Shown here: piece by piece, positions 27,403 to 36,137 of the stretch
Layout: the number at the start of each line of letters is the position of its first letter
Position numbering within the stretch: the first letter of the stretch is position 1
Assembly (NCBI GenBank): GCA_023388555.1
Contig: JAEWGA010000036.1
Span: 1 to 62,873 of the forward strand
Origin: Bacteroidota bacterium
GTDB taxonomy: Bacteria > Bacteroidota > Bacteroidia > Bacteroidales > Porphyromonadaceae
Length of the DNA: 62,873 bases
Direction of reading: 5' to 3'
Made by a program: the position numbers and the translations under genes
Notes under the pieces: generated by a model
Database searches by the model: none
Seen by the model: the letters and a program-made list of their open reading frames with translations, nothing else
Told to the model about the DNA's origin: nothing

Positions 27403-27563
27403 CAACACCAGTACATAGGCACGGAATGTATTGGGGAGGAACATTTACAAAACTGGTTGGAATACGGAAACACCCTAGGGGAGCATCTTCTTAGGAATCC
27501 GTTCTGAAGCACTTTGGCAAGCAAGAAACATTAAATTCTACACGCTCGGCACAAATACATAAA

Positions 27564-27600
27564 AAACTGGACCAAGAGGATGCACCTCTTAGTCCAGTTT
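27564..27600 (-). terminator. Terminator of purF-carA-carB
   Basis: AAACTGGAC pairs with GTCCAGTTT, with an inner AGAGG/CCTCT stem. It lies 24 bases past the carB stop on minus and ends in T residues on that strand. Confidence 0.8.
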
Positions 27601-27623
27601 ACAAGTGGGGTAATCCCAAGGGG

Positions 27624-30600
27624 TTAATATTCTTGCCAGCTACGAATTTGGATATCCTCTATTCCAAGTTTGCAGAAGGCCGAGATAAATGCTGCAGCCA
27701 ACCGAGCATTGGTAATAAGTGGAATATTTAGGTCGATAGCTGCACGCCGGAGTTTGTACCCATTAGTTAGTTCTCCGGCCGAGAGGTTCTTGTTTATGTT
27801 CACCACCAAATCTATCTTTTTCTCGTGAAGTAAATCCAACGCCTGAGGGGTTCCACTTTCACTTGGCCAGTAGACGAGGGTGGAAGGAATGCCATTTTCC
27901 TGTAGGAAGTTGTGCGTTCCTTTTGTTGCATAAATAAGATATCCTTTTTTGTGGAGCGTGATGGCCGACTCTAAGAGTTGTACCTTCTGTTTTGCGCCTC
28001 CTGTGGACATTAACACTGTTTTCTGGGGAATCTTATAACCTACCGATAGCATAGCTTTGAGTATTGCTTCATGAGTATCGGAGGCTATACAGCCCACCTC
28101 TCCAGTGGAGGTCATATCAACACCTAACACGGGGTCTGCCTTTTGTAGACGAGAGAAAGAGAACTGAGAGGCTTTTATGCCAACATAATCTAAGTCGAAG
28201 GCATTTTTTGAAGGCTTCTCATAAGGGAGGCCTAACATAATCTTTGTAGCAATGTCTATCAAATTTATTTTTAGCACTTTGCTAACAAAGGGGAAGCTCC
28301 GAGAAGAGCGCAAATTACATTCTATAACCTTAATATCGTTTCCTTTGGCCAAGAACTGGATATTAAAAGGCCCAGATATATGAAGTTCTTTTGCTATAGT
28401 TCGGGTGATACGCTTTATTCTTCGTATGGTTTCTATATACAGTTTTTGGGCGGGAAATTGTATAGTGGCATCACCAGAGTGGACACCTGCATATTCAATA
28501 TGCTCACTTATCGCATAAATAACAAGTTCTCCGTTATCGGCCACCGCATCTATTTCTATCTCTTTGGCATCTTCTATAAAGTCCGATATAACTACCGGGT
28601 GCTTTTGCGAAACGTTGGCCGCTAATGCTAAGAACCGCTCTAACTCTTCGTTATTAGAGCATACATTCATGGCTGCCCCCGATAGCACATACGAAGGGCG
28701 AACCAAAACGGGGTATCCTATTTCTTGTGCAAAAGTCTGGACTTCATCAAGTGTAGATAGCTCTTTCCAAGCGGGTTGGTCTATACCCAAACGGTCCATA
28801 AGGGCCGAGAACTTATGCCTATCTTCTGCATTATCTATATCCTTAGCCTGTGTTCCTAATATCTTAAATCCCTTTTTATCGAGTTTAATAGCTAAGTTGT
28901 TTGGTATCTGTCCTCCAGTGGATAGAATAGTTCCGTATGGGTCTTCTAACTCCAAAATATCTTGTACTCTTTCAAACGAGAGTTCGTCGAAATATAACCG
29001 GTCGGATAAGTCGTAGTCGGTACTTACTGTTTCTGGGTTATAGTTTATCATTACGGACCTATATCCAGCTTTCCGAATGGTTTGAAGCGCACTAACCCCA
29101 CACCAGTCAAACTCCACCGAGCTACCTATCCGGTAAGCGCCAGAGCCTAAAACCACTACACTTTTTTTATCTTGCAGAAACTCTATATCATGTTCCTCGC
29201 CGCCGTACGTCAGGTAAAGGTAATTTGTTTTGGCAGGGTACTCTGCACCAAGTGTATCTATTTGTTTTACAACAGGAGTTATACCATTTCTTTTACGAAG
29301 TTGGCGTATATCGTCCTGTTTACTTTCAAGGTCATCCACAGAATACTTGTATATGGCACGCGCTATCTGATAGTCCGAAAAACCTTGCCTTTTAGCCTTT
29401 TGCAGCAGTTCGGGTTGGAGCTGAGAAATGTCGGATAATGCCTCCAACTCTTCTGCTGTATCTATGATGTTCCTAAATACTTGCAGGAAGTACCTGTCAA
29501 TTTTTGTCAGCTGATATATTTGTTCAACAGTATACCCTTTTCGGAAGGCTTTGCTAATTACAAATATTCGGGTATCGGTAGGTTGGCGCAGAGCTGTATC
29601 TATATCATCAATCACAAGCTCTTTATTTTCTACAAAGCCATGCATACCTTGCCCTATCATGCGTAATCCTTTTTGGAGGGTTTCTTCTAAAGTCCTACCA
29701 ATGGACATAATTTCACCTACGGACTTCATGCTGCTGCCAATTTCCCGCGAAACACCATGGAATTTACTCAGGTCCCAACGGGGAATTTTACACACTACGT
29801 AATCCACTACAGGCTCAAAGAAGGCGGTAGTTGTTGTAGTTACAGAGTTCTTCAGCTCTGCCAAGGTATAGCCTAACCCTATTTTTGCGGCAACAAAAGC
29901 TAACGGGTATCCGGTGGCTTTAGAAGCAAGTGCAGAGGAGCGGCTTAGGCGGGCATTTACCTCTATCACACGGTAATCGCGCGATTCGGTATCCAATGCG
30001 TACTGTATGTTACACTCTCCAACAATCCCCAAGTGGCGTACTATTTTTATAGCTATTTCGCGCAACATGTGAACCTCAAAGTCGGTAAGGGTTTGGCAAG
30101 GTGCTATTACAATACTTTCCCCAGTATGTATTCCCAAGGGGTCCAGGTTTTCCATATTACATACTGTAATACAGTTATCGGCACCGTCTCGGACCACTTC
30201 AAACTCAATTTCCTTCCAACCCTTTAGGCTCTTCTCTACAAGCACCTGAGGAGAGAAGGCAAAGGATTTTTCACAAAGGCGGTCCAGCTCTTCTTCGTTA
30301 TCGCAAAAACCGCTACCTAAACCGCCCAAGGCATAGGCCGCCCGTATGATAACAGGATACCCAAGAGCTTTGGCTGCTGCTCGTGCCGACTCTATGCTGG
30401 TACAAGCTTGGCTTTGAATGGTTTTAACCTCTATTTCATCCAGTTTCTGTACAAAAAGGTCTCGGTCCTCGGTATCCATAATGGCTTGTACTGGAGTTCC
30501 CAAGACCTCTACACCATATTTATCCAGCACTCCGGTTTTGTACATTTCCACACCGCAGTTCAGGGCTGTTTGGCCTCCAAAAGAAAGTAAGATGCCATCG

Positions 30601-30845
30601 GGGCGCTCTTTCTCTATTACCTTCTCTAAAAAGTAGGGGGTAACAGGCAGGAAATACACTTTATCCGCAACCCCTTCCGAGGTTTGTACGGTTGCAATGT
30701 TAGGGTTTACTAAAACGGTATAAACGCCCTCTTCTTTTAGTGCCTTTAAAGCCTGAGAACCAGAATAGTCAAACTCTCCTGCTTCACCTATTTTGAGTGC
30801 ACCAGATCCAATGATAAGGACCTTCTTATAATTCTTCTTAATCAT
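27624..30845 (-). CDS. carB: Carbamoyl-phosphate synthase large subunit
   Basis: This 1073-residue protein has two ATP-grasp halves (opening KVLIIGSGALKIGEAGEFDYSG, and near residue 560 VVVLGSGAYRIGSSVEFDW) and an oligomerisation segment between. A C-terminal MGS-like allosteric domain follows (from residue ~940; VLMSTGGAKQKVQLL). It makes carbamoyl phosphate from bicarbonate, ammonia and two ATP for pyrimidine and arginine synthesis. The length is standard and catalytic blocks such as VIEVNARLSRSSALASKATGYP are intact. It follows carA by 35 bases. The partner CarA lacks its glutaminase residues, so the source of ammonia for this subunit is open. Confidence 0.96.
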   Translation of the reverse strand: MIKKNYKKVLIIGSGALKIGEAGEFDYSGSQALKALKEEGVYTVLVNPNIATVQTSEGVADKVYFLPVTPYFLEKVIEKERPDGILLSFGGQTALNCGVEMYKTGVLDKYGVEVLGTPVQAIMDTEDRDLFVQKLDEIEVKTIQSQACTSIESARAAAKALGYPVIIRAAYALGGLGSGFCDNEEELDRLCEKSFAFSPQVLVEKSLKGWKEIEFEVVRDGADNCITVCNMENLDPLGIHTGESIVIAPCQTLTDFEVHMLREIAIKIVRHLGIVGECNIQYALDTESRDYRVIEVNARLSRSSALASKATGYPLAFVAAKIGLGYTLAELKNSVTTTTTAFFEPVVDYVVCKIPRWDLSKFHGVSREIGSSMKSVGEIMSIGRTLEETLQKGLRMIGQGMHGFVENKELVIDDIDTALRQPTDTRIFVISKAFRKGYTVEQIYQLTKIDRYFLQVFRNIIDTAEELEALSDISQLQPELLQKAKRQGFSDYQIARAIYKYSVDDLESKQDDIRQLRKRNGITPVVKQIDTLGAEYPAKTNYLYLTYGGEEHDIEFLQDKKSVVVLGSGAYRIGSSVEFDWCGVSALQTIRKAGYRSVMINYNPETVSTDYDLSDRLYFDELSFERVQDILELEDPYGTILSTGGQIPNNLAIKLDKKGFKILGTQAKDIDNAEDRHKFSALMDRLGIDQPAWKELSTLDEVQTFAQEIGYPVLVRPSYVLSGAAMNVCSNNEELERFLALAANVSQKHPVVISDFIEDAKEIEIDAVADNGELVIYAISEHIEYAGVHSGDATIQFPAQKLYIETIRRIKRITRTIAKELHISGPFNIQFLAKGNDIKVIECNLRSSRSFPFVSKVLKINLIDIATKIMLGLPYEKPSKNAFDLDYVGIKASQFSFSRLQKADPVLGVDMTSTGEVGCIASDTHEAILKAMLSVGYKIPQKTVLMSTGGAKQKVQLLESAITLHKKGYLIYATKGTHNFLQENGIPSTLVYWPSESGTPQALDLLHEKKIDLVVNINKNLSAGELTNGYKLRRAAIDLNIPLITNARLAAAFISAFCKLGIEDIQIRSWQEY

Positions 30846-30880
30846 AATTGGTTTGTAAGTTTATCGTGTTAGAAAAGGGG

Positions 30881-31954
30881 TTATTTATTTAGTGCCGAAA
30901 CAAAGTCGGCAAAAATAAATTCGGTATCGGCACATGCGCCACATGCTTCGGGCAAAAACTGAACAGAGAATTGGCGGCCCGACTCGTGAATAAGCCCTTC
31001 ATTACTTCCATCATTCATATTGGAAAAGTAGGTAGCCCATCCTTTGGGTAAGTTGGTATCGTCCACTACAAACGTATGGTTTTGTGTGGTAACCAAACAG
31101 CGGGTACTATTTAGCCTTTTCACGGGATGGTTGTGGGAGTGATGCCCATATCGCATTTTTTTAATAGGTAGCCCGAGTGCTTTAGCCAAGAGCAAATTGC
31201 CCAACCCTATTCCTGCCACGGAAATTCCTTTTTCCAGTGCTTTTCTAATATTCTCTACGGTATTGGTACAGTGATGAGGTGCACCAGGACCATTACTAAT
31301 AAACACGCCGTGGAAGTCCAATTGGAAGAAATCGTAATCCCAAGGCACTCGTTGTATAAAAAGGTCCTTTTCTTGTAAGTGTTGTATTGTATCGTGTGTT
31401 ACACCGCAGTCTACCAAAACTATTTTTTTACCCGTTCCTGGATAGTTGATAACATTAGGGGTCGATACCTCTGCCACTAAATTAATGTCGTCGGGCTGAA
31501 TGAATGGAATATCCTCTTCCCCTTCCGCCACTATCTTCCCTAAGAGGGGGCCTTGGTCTCGAAGTTTCTTGGTTAGTGCACGCGTATCAATTCCAGTCAG
31601 GCCTGTTACACCGTGTCGTTTCATACCTTCGGATAAAGTTTCTATAGCTTCCCAATGGCTATAATTGTCTGTGTAGTCGTACGCTATTAGAGCTTTGGGG
31701 TAGTATTTGCTTTCTTCGGGGTACAAAAAAAGACCCGTATGGGGGTCTTTGGGGGCAGATAATCCGTAACTACCAAGAATAGGATAAGTACAAACTAAAA
31801 TTTGACCGGTAAACGAGGGGTCGGTAAGACACTCCGCGTAACCGGTCATTGCAGTTGTAAAAATAACTTCGCCAGCCGTTGGCTTTTCTGCGCCAAAAAG
31901 ATAACCCTCGTACCTGCTTCCGTCTTGGAGGATTAGAGCTCCTTTCTTTTTCAT
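30881..31954 (-). CDS. carA: Carbamoyl-phosphate synthase small subunit, glutaminase residues lost
   Basis: This 357-residue protein has an N-terminal CarA domain (GEVIFTTAMTGYAECLTDPSF, GLTGIDTRALTKKLRDQG) and a class I amidotransferase domain (VFISNGPGAPH, MRYGHHSHNHPVKRL, TTQNHTFVVDD, FSVQFLPEA). The catalytic Cys expected in GICLGxQ is Gly250 (GIGLGN, codon at 31205-31207). The catalytic His expected in HPEA is Leu334 (LPEA); Glu336 remains. The rest of the fold, including the subunit-contact region, looks preserved and the frame is open. It probably keeps a structural role while the enzyme takes free ammonia or ammonia from another protein (inference). It lies between the PurF-type gene (14-base gap) and carB. 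Confidence 0.93.
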   Translation of the reverse strand: MKKKGALILQDGSRYEGYLFGAEKPTAGEVIFTTAMTGYAECLTDPSFTGQILVCTYPILGSYGLSAPKDPHTGLFLYPEESKYYPKALIAYDYTDNYSHWEAIETLSEGMKRHGVTGLTGIDTRALTKKLRDQGPLLGKIVAEGEEDIPFIQPDDINLVAEVSTPNVINYPGTGKKIVLVDCGVTHDTIQHLQEKDLFIQRVPWDYDFFQLDFHGVFISNGPGAPHHCTNTVENIRKALEKGISVAGIGLGNLLLAKALGLPIKKMRYGHHSHNHPVKRLNSTRCLVTTQNHTFVVDDTNLPKGWATYFSNMNDGSNEGLIHESGRQFSVQFLPEACGACADTEFIFADFVSALNK

Positions 31955-31968
31955 AGAGAATGAATTTA

Positions 31969-33864
31969 TTAATTACTGATAGGGGTAAAGTCTTGTTCGT
32001 AATAATCAACAAAGGACTGGTTCACCAAGTGGGTCCCTCCAGGAGTTGGGTAATCGCCAGTAAAATACCAATCCCCCGGATGGTTGGGTATCGCTTCATG
32101 CAAGCCTTCTATACTCAGGTACACTATGGATACCTCTGTGGCGACCTCTTTAGGTTTAAGGAGTTCCACAATTTTTGCGTTCAGCTCCTCAACAGTAAAA
32201 GGCCTATAAATATCTTTTACGTAGTTTGTTGTAAGAATGGAGGAGTGCTCCATATCTTCCCGTATATTTCTATAGGTTTGGTGGATAACGTGCTCCATGC
32301 CACGTTCTTGCAGAAGAGCAATTGCGGCTCGGAAGGCAACAAACTCTTTCATCTTATTCATGTCGATACCATAATAATCGGGGTACCGGACTTGTGGAGA
32401 AGAGGAAACTATCACAATACGGGTAGGACCAAGCCTGTTAAGAATACCTATAATGCTTTCTTTAAGGGTTGTTCCTCGTACTATACTATCGTCAATAACA
32501 ACAAGTTTATCCTTATTGCGCTGAATGCTTCCATAGGTGATATCGTACACGTGGCCTGCAAGGTCCTTCCGGCTATTCCCCTCGGCAATAAAGGTTCGGA
32601 GTTTGATATCCTTGATAGCGACTTTCTCCGATCTCACTTTTTTACCCAAGATGGTAGCTATCTGGTCGGCACCAAGTGCCCCTCCCATTGTTATTTGCTC
32701 GGTTTTCAGCTTATCCAAGTATTCATTTAATCCTTCGAGCATACCAAAGTATGCAACCTCTGCAGTATTAGGAATAAACGAGAATACAGTATGGTCTAAG
32801 TCGTGATCTATCGCCTGAAGTATCTTAGGGACTAATTTCTTGCCTAACTCTTTTCTTTCCCGATAAATATCGATATCGCTTCCTCGGGAGAAATAGATGC
32901 GTTCAAAAGAACATGCTTTGTTCTCTTTGGGCGCTAAAATTTGTTCGAGGCGGATATTTTGCGCTGTTCTGTCTACAAGCAGAGCTTCCCCGCGGTTTAG
33001 CTCCTGTATTTTGTCGTACGTTACGTTCATTACGGTTTGCAGGACAGGCCGCTCCGACGCAACTACGATAATTTCATCATCTATATAATAAAATGCGGGG
33101 CGGATACCCCAAGGGTCCCGCATCACAAACATTTCTCCACTACCGGTTAAGCCACACATAGCATACCCGCCATCCCATGAAGGAGAACACTCTTTAAGAG
33201 GCATGGATACATCTATATGCTTTTCTATATAGTCTGTAACCGCCATCCCTTCAAGGCCTAATTGTGTTTTCCCAGTAACGTATCGGCGCTCCACTTCCCT
33301 GTCTATGCGGTGTCCTATTTGTTCTAATAGCACATGGGTATCGGCCGTACTTCTTGGGTGTTGCCCTATCGAAGTAATTTGGTCGAATATCTCACTTACC
33401 GAGGTAAGGTTGAAATTACCACACAAAGCCAAACTTTTAGCGCGCCAATTGCTACGCCTCATCATCGGGTGTACAAAAGTAACACCTTCTCTACCAGTTG
33501 TACTGTAGCGAAGGTGTCCCATATAGCATTCGCCAGCAAAGGCGATGTGTTTAGCTGCAAAATCCGAGTCGGACAGTTGGTTGGCAGTGAATGTACTAAA
33601 GTAGGTTCGGATAGACTCAAAAACCTGGGTTATAGCAGTGTTCCCTAACGCCCGCTCTCGGTTCATATATTCCTCTCCAGGAGCTGCCTGCAGTTTTACA
33701 CAGGCGATACCAGCTCCCTCCTGACCTCGGTTATGCTGTTTCTCCATGAGGAGATACATTTTGCTAAGACCATAGCGCCAAGTTCCATATCGTTCTTGGT
33801 AGTAGGAAAGCGGTTTACGGAGGCGTACTAAGGCGATGCCACACTCGTGCTTTAGGGGTTCCAT
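31969..33864 (-). CDS. purF: PurF-type amidophosphoribosyltransferase, long form
   Basis: This 631-residue protein has an N-terminal class II glutaminase (Ntn) domain with MEPLKHECGIA. Cys8 would be the nucleophile after removal of a short propeptide; KQHNRGQEGAG, GHLRYSTTG and CGNFNL follow. The phosphoribosyltransferase domain carries the PRPP loop VVIDDSIVRGTT, and ~100 further residues reach the C-terminus. Standard PurF is ~470-510 residues, so this is the long variant I associate with Bacteroidota. It makes phosphoribosylamine from PRPP and glutamine, the first step of purine synthesis. I set the start at 33864 because upstream codons lack similarity and the promoter box lies at 33902. 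First gene before carA and carB. Confidence 0.85.
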   Translation of the reverse strand: MEPLKHECGIALVRLRKPLSYYQERYGTWRYGLSKMYLLMEKQHNRGQEGAGIACVKLQAAPGEEYMNRERALGNTAITQVFESIRTYFSTFTANQLSDSDFAAKHIAFAGECYMGHLRYSTTGREGVTFVHPMMRRSNWRAKSLALCGNFNLTSVSEIFDQITSIGQHPRSTADTHVLLEQIGHRIDREVERRYVTGKTQLGLEGMAVTDYIEKHIDVSMPLKECSPSWDGGYAMCGLTGSGEMFVMRDPWGIRPAFYYIDDEIIVVASERPVLQTVMNVTYDKIQELNRGEALLVDRTAQNIRLEQILAPKENKACSFERIYFSRGSDIDIYRERKELGKKLVPKILQAIDHDLDHTVFSFIPNTAEVAYFGMLEGLNEYLDKLKTEQITMGGALGADQIATILGKKVRSEKVAIKDIKLRTFIAEGNSRKDLAGHVYDITYGSIQRNKDKLVVIDDSIVRGTTLKESIIGILNRLGPTRIVIVSSSPQVRYPDYYGIDMNKMKEFVAFRAAIALLQERGMEHVIHQTYRNIREDMEHSSILTTNYVKDIYRPFTVEELNAKIVELLKPKEVATEVSIVYLSIEGLHEAIPNHPGDWYFTGDYPTPGGTHLVNQSFVDYYEQDFTPISN

Positions 33865-33901
33865 ATAAATATATTGCCAGGAGTTGAATCTCTTTGCACT
33901 A

Positions 33902-33909
33902 CAAAGATA
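33902..33909 (-). promoter_or_regulatory. -7 box of purF-carA-carB
   Basis: TATCTTTG on minus, 38 bases before the chosen ATG, matching TAnnTTTG. It supports the start at 33864 over the longer frame, which would begin upstream of the box. Confidence 0.6.
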
Positions 33910-33930
33910 ACATAAAACGGCTAACAACAC

Positions 33931-34290
33931 CCTTTGTTTATACCCAAAACAGCAGCCCTTCGAGCGGAACTTCCAGAAAACAACACAGCAATTAACTGAA
34001 CTACAACACCATACCCAACTAAAACCTCAAACAAAAAAAGAAAAACTTTTAGCTATTCCCAAGCCATTGCCCTATTCCTTCCCCTACCCCTTAAACAGAG
34101 CAACCAAACCTCCATATTTGGGAATGTCGTTAGGGAGCGTTTTTCAAGATGCTTTAGGGGCAATTTACGGGCACCCTTAGGCGAACTTTTTTTTGACAAA
34201 GGGGGATTTTAACAGGTGTCCCAAGGTGAATGGGGAGGATATTTGAGGCTGGCTTGGAGTGGACTTAAAGGGAAGAGTCCTTTTTAGCAA
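33931..34290. other. Intergenic stretch, nothing recognised
   Basis: About 360 bases lie between the purF promoter and the cysS terminator. They are A-rich on plus, with several homopolymer runs, and show no protein-like frame, RNA motif or repeat. Confidence 0.5.
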
Positions 34291-34338
34291 AAAAGATAGG
34301 GTACACACAAACGGGAAGTTCGGTGTACCCTATCTTTT
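34291..34338 (-). terminator. Terminator of cysS
   Basis: AAAAGATAGGGTACAC pairs with GTGTACCCTATCTTTT, a 16-bp perfect stem with a 16-base loop, 19 bases past the cysS stop on minus. Confidence 0.85.
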
Positions 34339-34356
34339 AAAAGGATTGCTGCTATT

Positions 34357-35859
34357 TTAATCGGGGAGTTTCCACTCCACACCATCTTTGGTGTCTTTTA
34401 TTTCAAATCCGAGCCTTGTCAGTTCATTGCGAATTTTGTCCGACGTAGCCCAGTCTTTCCTCTCTTTGGCCTCAGCACGTATGTTCAGCAACAAATCTAT
34501 AGCACCCGAAAAGGCCTCCTGGTGCAGTGGGTTTTCAGCATCTCCAGGACGCATCATCCCTAAAATATCAAATAAAAAGAGGTCGTATACTTGTTTGAGT
34601 GCCTTGATATCTTCTTCGGACAAAGAGATTTCCCCAGCTTTAGCAGCGTTAACCCGCTTAGCAGCGTCAAAAAGGTGAGCTATAACAACAGGGCTATTAA
34701 GGTCGTCGTTCATAGCATTATAGCATAACTCCAAGTAGTTTGGCAAGGTTGCGGGACTCTTGGTGCCAGGAATTAAATTTTGTAGGGTAGTATAACTATC
34801 CAGCAATCTTTCCAAGCCTTTTGCCGAAGATTGTAGTGCCTCGTTACCAAAGTCTACGGTGGACCTGTAATGAGCTTGCAACATAAAAAAGCGAATCGTC
34901 ATGGGGCTATATGCTTGCGTAAGCAGTGGGTGCGTTCCATTAAAGAACTCCTCCAAGGTGATAAAGTTGCCCAAGCTTTTCCCCATTTTTTTACCATTAA
35001 CGGTAACCATGTTATTGTGAACCCAATAGCGTACTATTTCGCGGCCTTCCGAAGCCACAGCCTGCGCTATTTCGCATTCATGGTGTGGAAAAATAAGGTC
35101 CATTCCTCCCCCATGAATATCTATGGTATCACCCAAATATTTACGTCCCATAGCGGTACACTCGCAGTGCCATCCTGGAAATCCATTGCTCCAGGGAGCT
35201 GGCCAACGCATTATATGCTCGGGCTTCGCATTTTTCCACAGCGCAAAGTCGGCACTATTCCTTTTTTCCGTTTGCCCATCCAAGTCACGAGTTGCCGATA
35301 ACATTTCATCAACAGACCTACCCGAAAGCACGCCATACCTATGCTGTTTATTGTATGTAGCAATATCGAAATATACCGACCCTTTGCTCTCATAGGCAAA
35401 CCCATTGTGCAGAATGGATTTTACCAATTCTATTTGCTCAATAATATGGCCGCTTGCCAAAGGCTCTATCGAAGGTGGTAAAACATTCAGTTTATCCATA
35501 TCCTTATGGTAGCGCAACAGGTAATGTTGCACTACTTCCATAGGCTCTAACTGTTCCAGTTTGGCTTTCTTGGCTATTTTGTCATCGCCTTCATCGGCGT
35601 CGTGCTCCAAATGCCCTACGTCTGTTATATTACGCACATAACGAACCTTATAACCTATATGCTTAAGGTACCTAAATAGTAAATCGAAGGTTACAGCCGG
35701 ACGAGCATGCCCTAAATGAGCATCGCCATACACAGTAGGACCACATACATATAACCCTACATGTGGGGCGTTATAAGGTTTAAACTGCTCTTTGGTCCGG
35801 GTGCGGGTATTATAAAGGTGAAGGCCTTCTTGGTTTGAGTTATCCTGTTTTTGTGTCAT
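34357..35859 (-). CDS. cysS: Cysteinyl-tRNA synthetase
   Basis: This 500-residue class I synthetase has the zinc and substrate Cys in YVCGPTVYGDAHLGHARPA (HIGH motif as HLGH), further zinc ligands in GWHCECTAMG and HHECE, and the KMSKS loop as KMGKSLGNF. The C-terminal DALR/anticodon part is complete. It charges tRNA-Cys. I set the start at the ATG at 35859; the frame extends upstream to a TTG (35898), which is less likely. A small possible gene ends just upstream. Confidence 0.95.
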   Translation of the reverse strand: MTQKQDNSNQEGLHLYNTRTRTKEQFKPYNAPHVGLYVCGPTVYGDAHLGHARPAVTFDLLFRYLKHIGYKVRYVRNITDVGHLEHDADEGDDKIAKKAKLEQLEPMEVVQHYLLRYHKDMDKLNVLPPSIEPLASGHIIEQIELVKSILHNGFAYESKGSVYFDIATYNKQHRYGVLSGRSVDEMLSATRDLDGQTEKRNSADFALWKNAKPEHIMRWPAPWSNGFPGWHCECTAMGRKYLGDTIDIHGGGMDLIFPHHECEIAQAVASEGREIVRYWVHNNMVTVNGKKMGKSLGNFITLEEFFNGTHPLLTQAYSPMTIRFFMLQAHYRSTVDFGNEALQSSAKGLERLLDSYTTLQNLIPGTKSPATLPNYLELCYNAMNDDLNSPVVIAHLFDAAKRVNAAKAGEISLSEEDIKALKQVYDLFLFDILGMMRPGDAENPLHQEAFSGAIDLLLNIRAEAKERKDWATSDKIRNELTRLGFEIKDTKDGVEWKLPD

Positions 35860-35894
35860 TGTTTTTTTGGAGGAGATAAAGTTTAATCCGTTAA

Positions 35895-36137
35895 TCAAAA
35901 CATATTTATCACAATCGCTTGCTGTGGACCAGTGTTATACGTGAACAGCCGGATGTTGTGCAATTGTGTTTGGTTTATATGCTCATATCGAAAAGTATGC
36001 GGGTAACTGGGTGCAAGACTCCCTTTTGGGGTAACACTTGTCCGAGCTATTGAAACAGGGTATGCCCCACTTGCCATCACTACCGCGTTCGTACTTGTTA
36101 CGGGTACTGGCATACGGTACTGCCTTTTATTATTCAT
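35895..36137 (-). CDS. Possible small protein between GH13 and cysS
   Basis: This 80-residue frame has an ATG eight bases inside the end of the GH13 gene and a stop just before cysS, so it fills the gap between two genes on the same strand. The sequence (PVPVTSTNAVVMASGAYPVS, then HTFRYEHINQTQLHN) has alternating strands but no known motif, signal or membrane segment. The tight packing suggests a coupled gene; lack of any family resemblance argues for chance. Confidence 0.3.
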   Translation of the reverse strand: MNNKRQYRMPVPVTSTNAVVMASGAYPVSIARTSVTPKGSLAPSYPHTFRYEHINQTQLHNIRLFTYNTGPQQAIVINMF

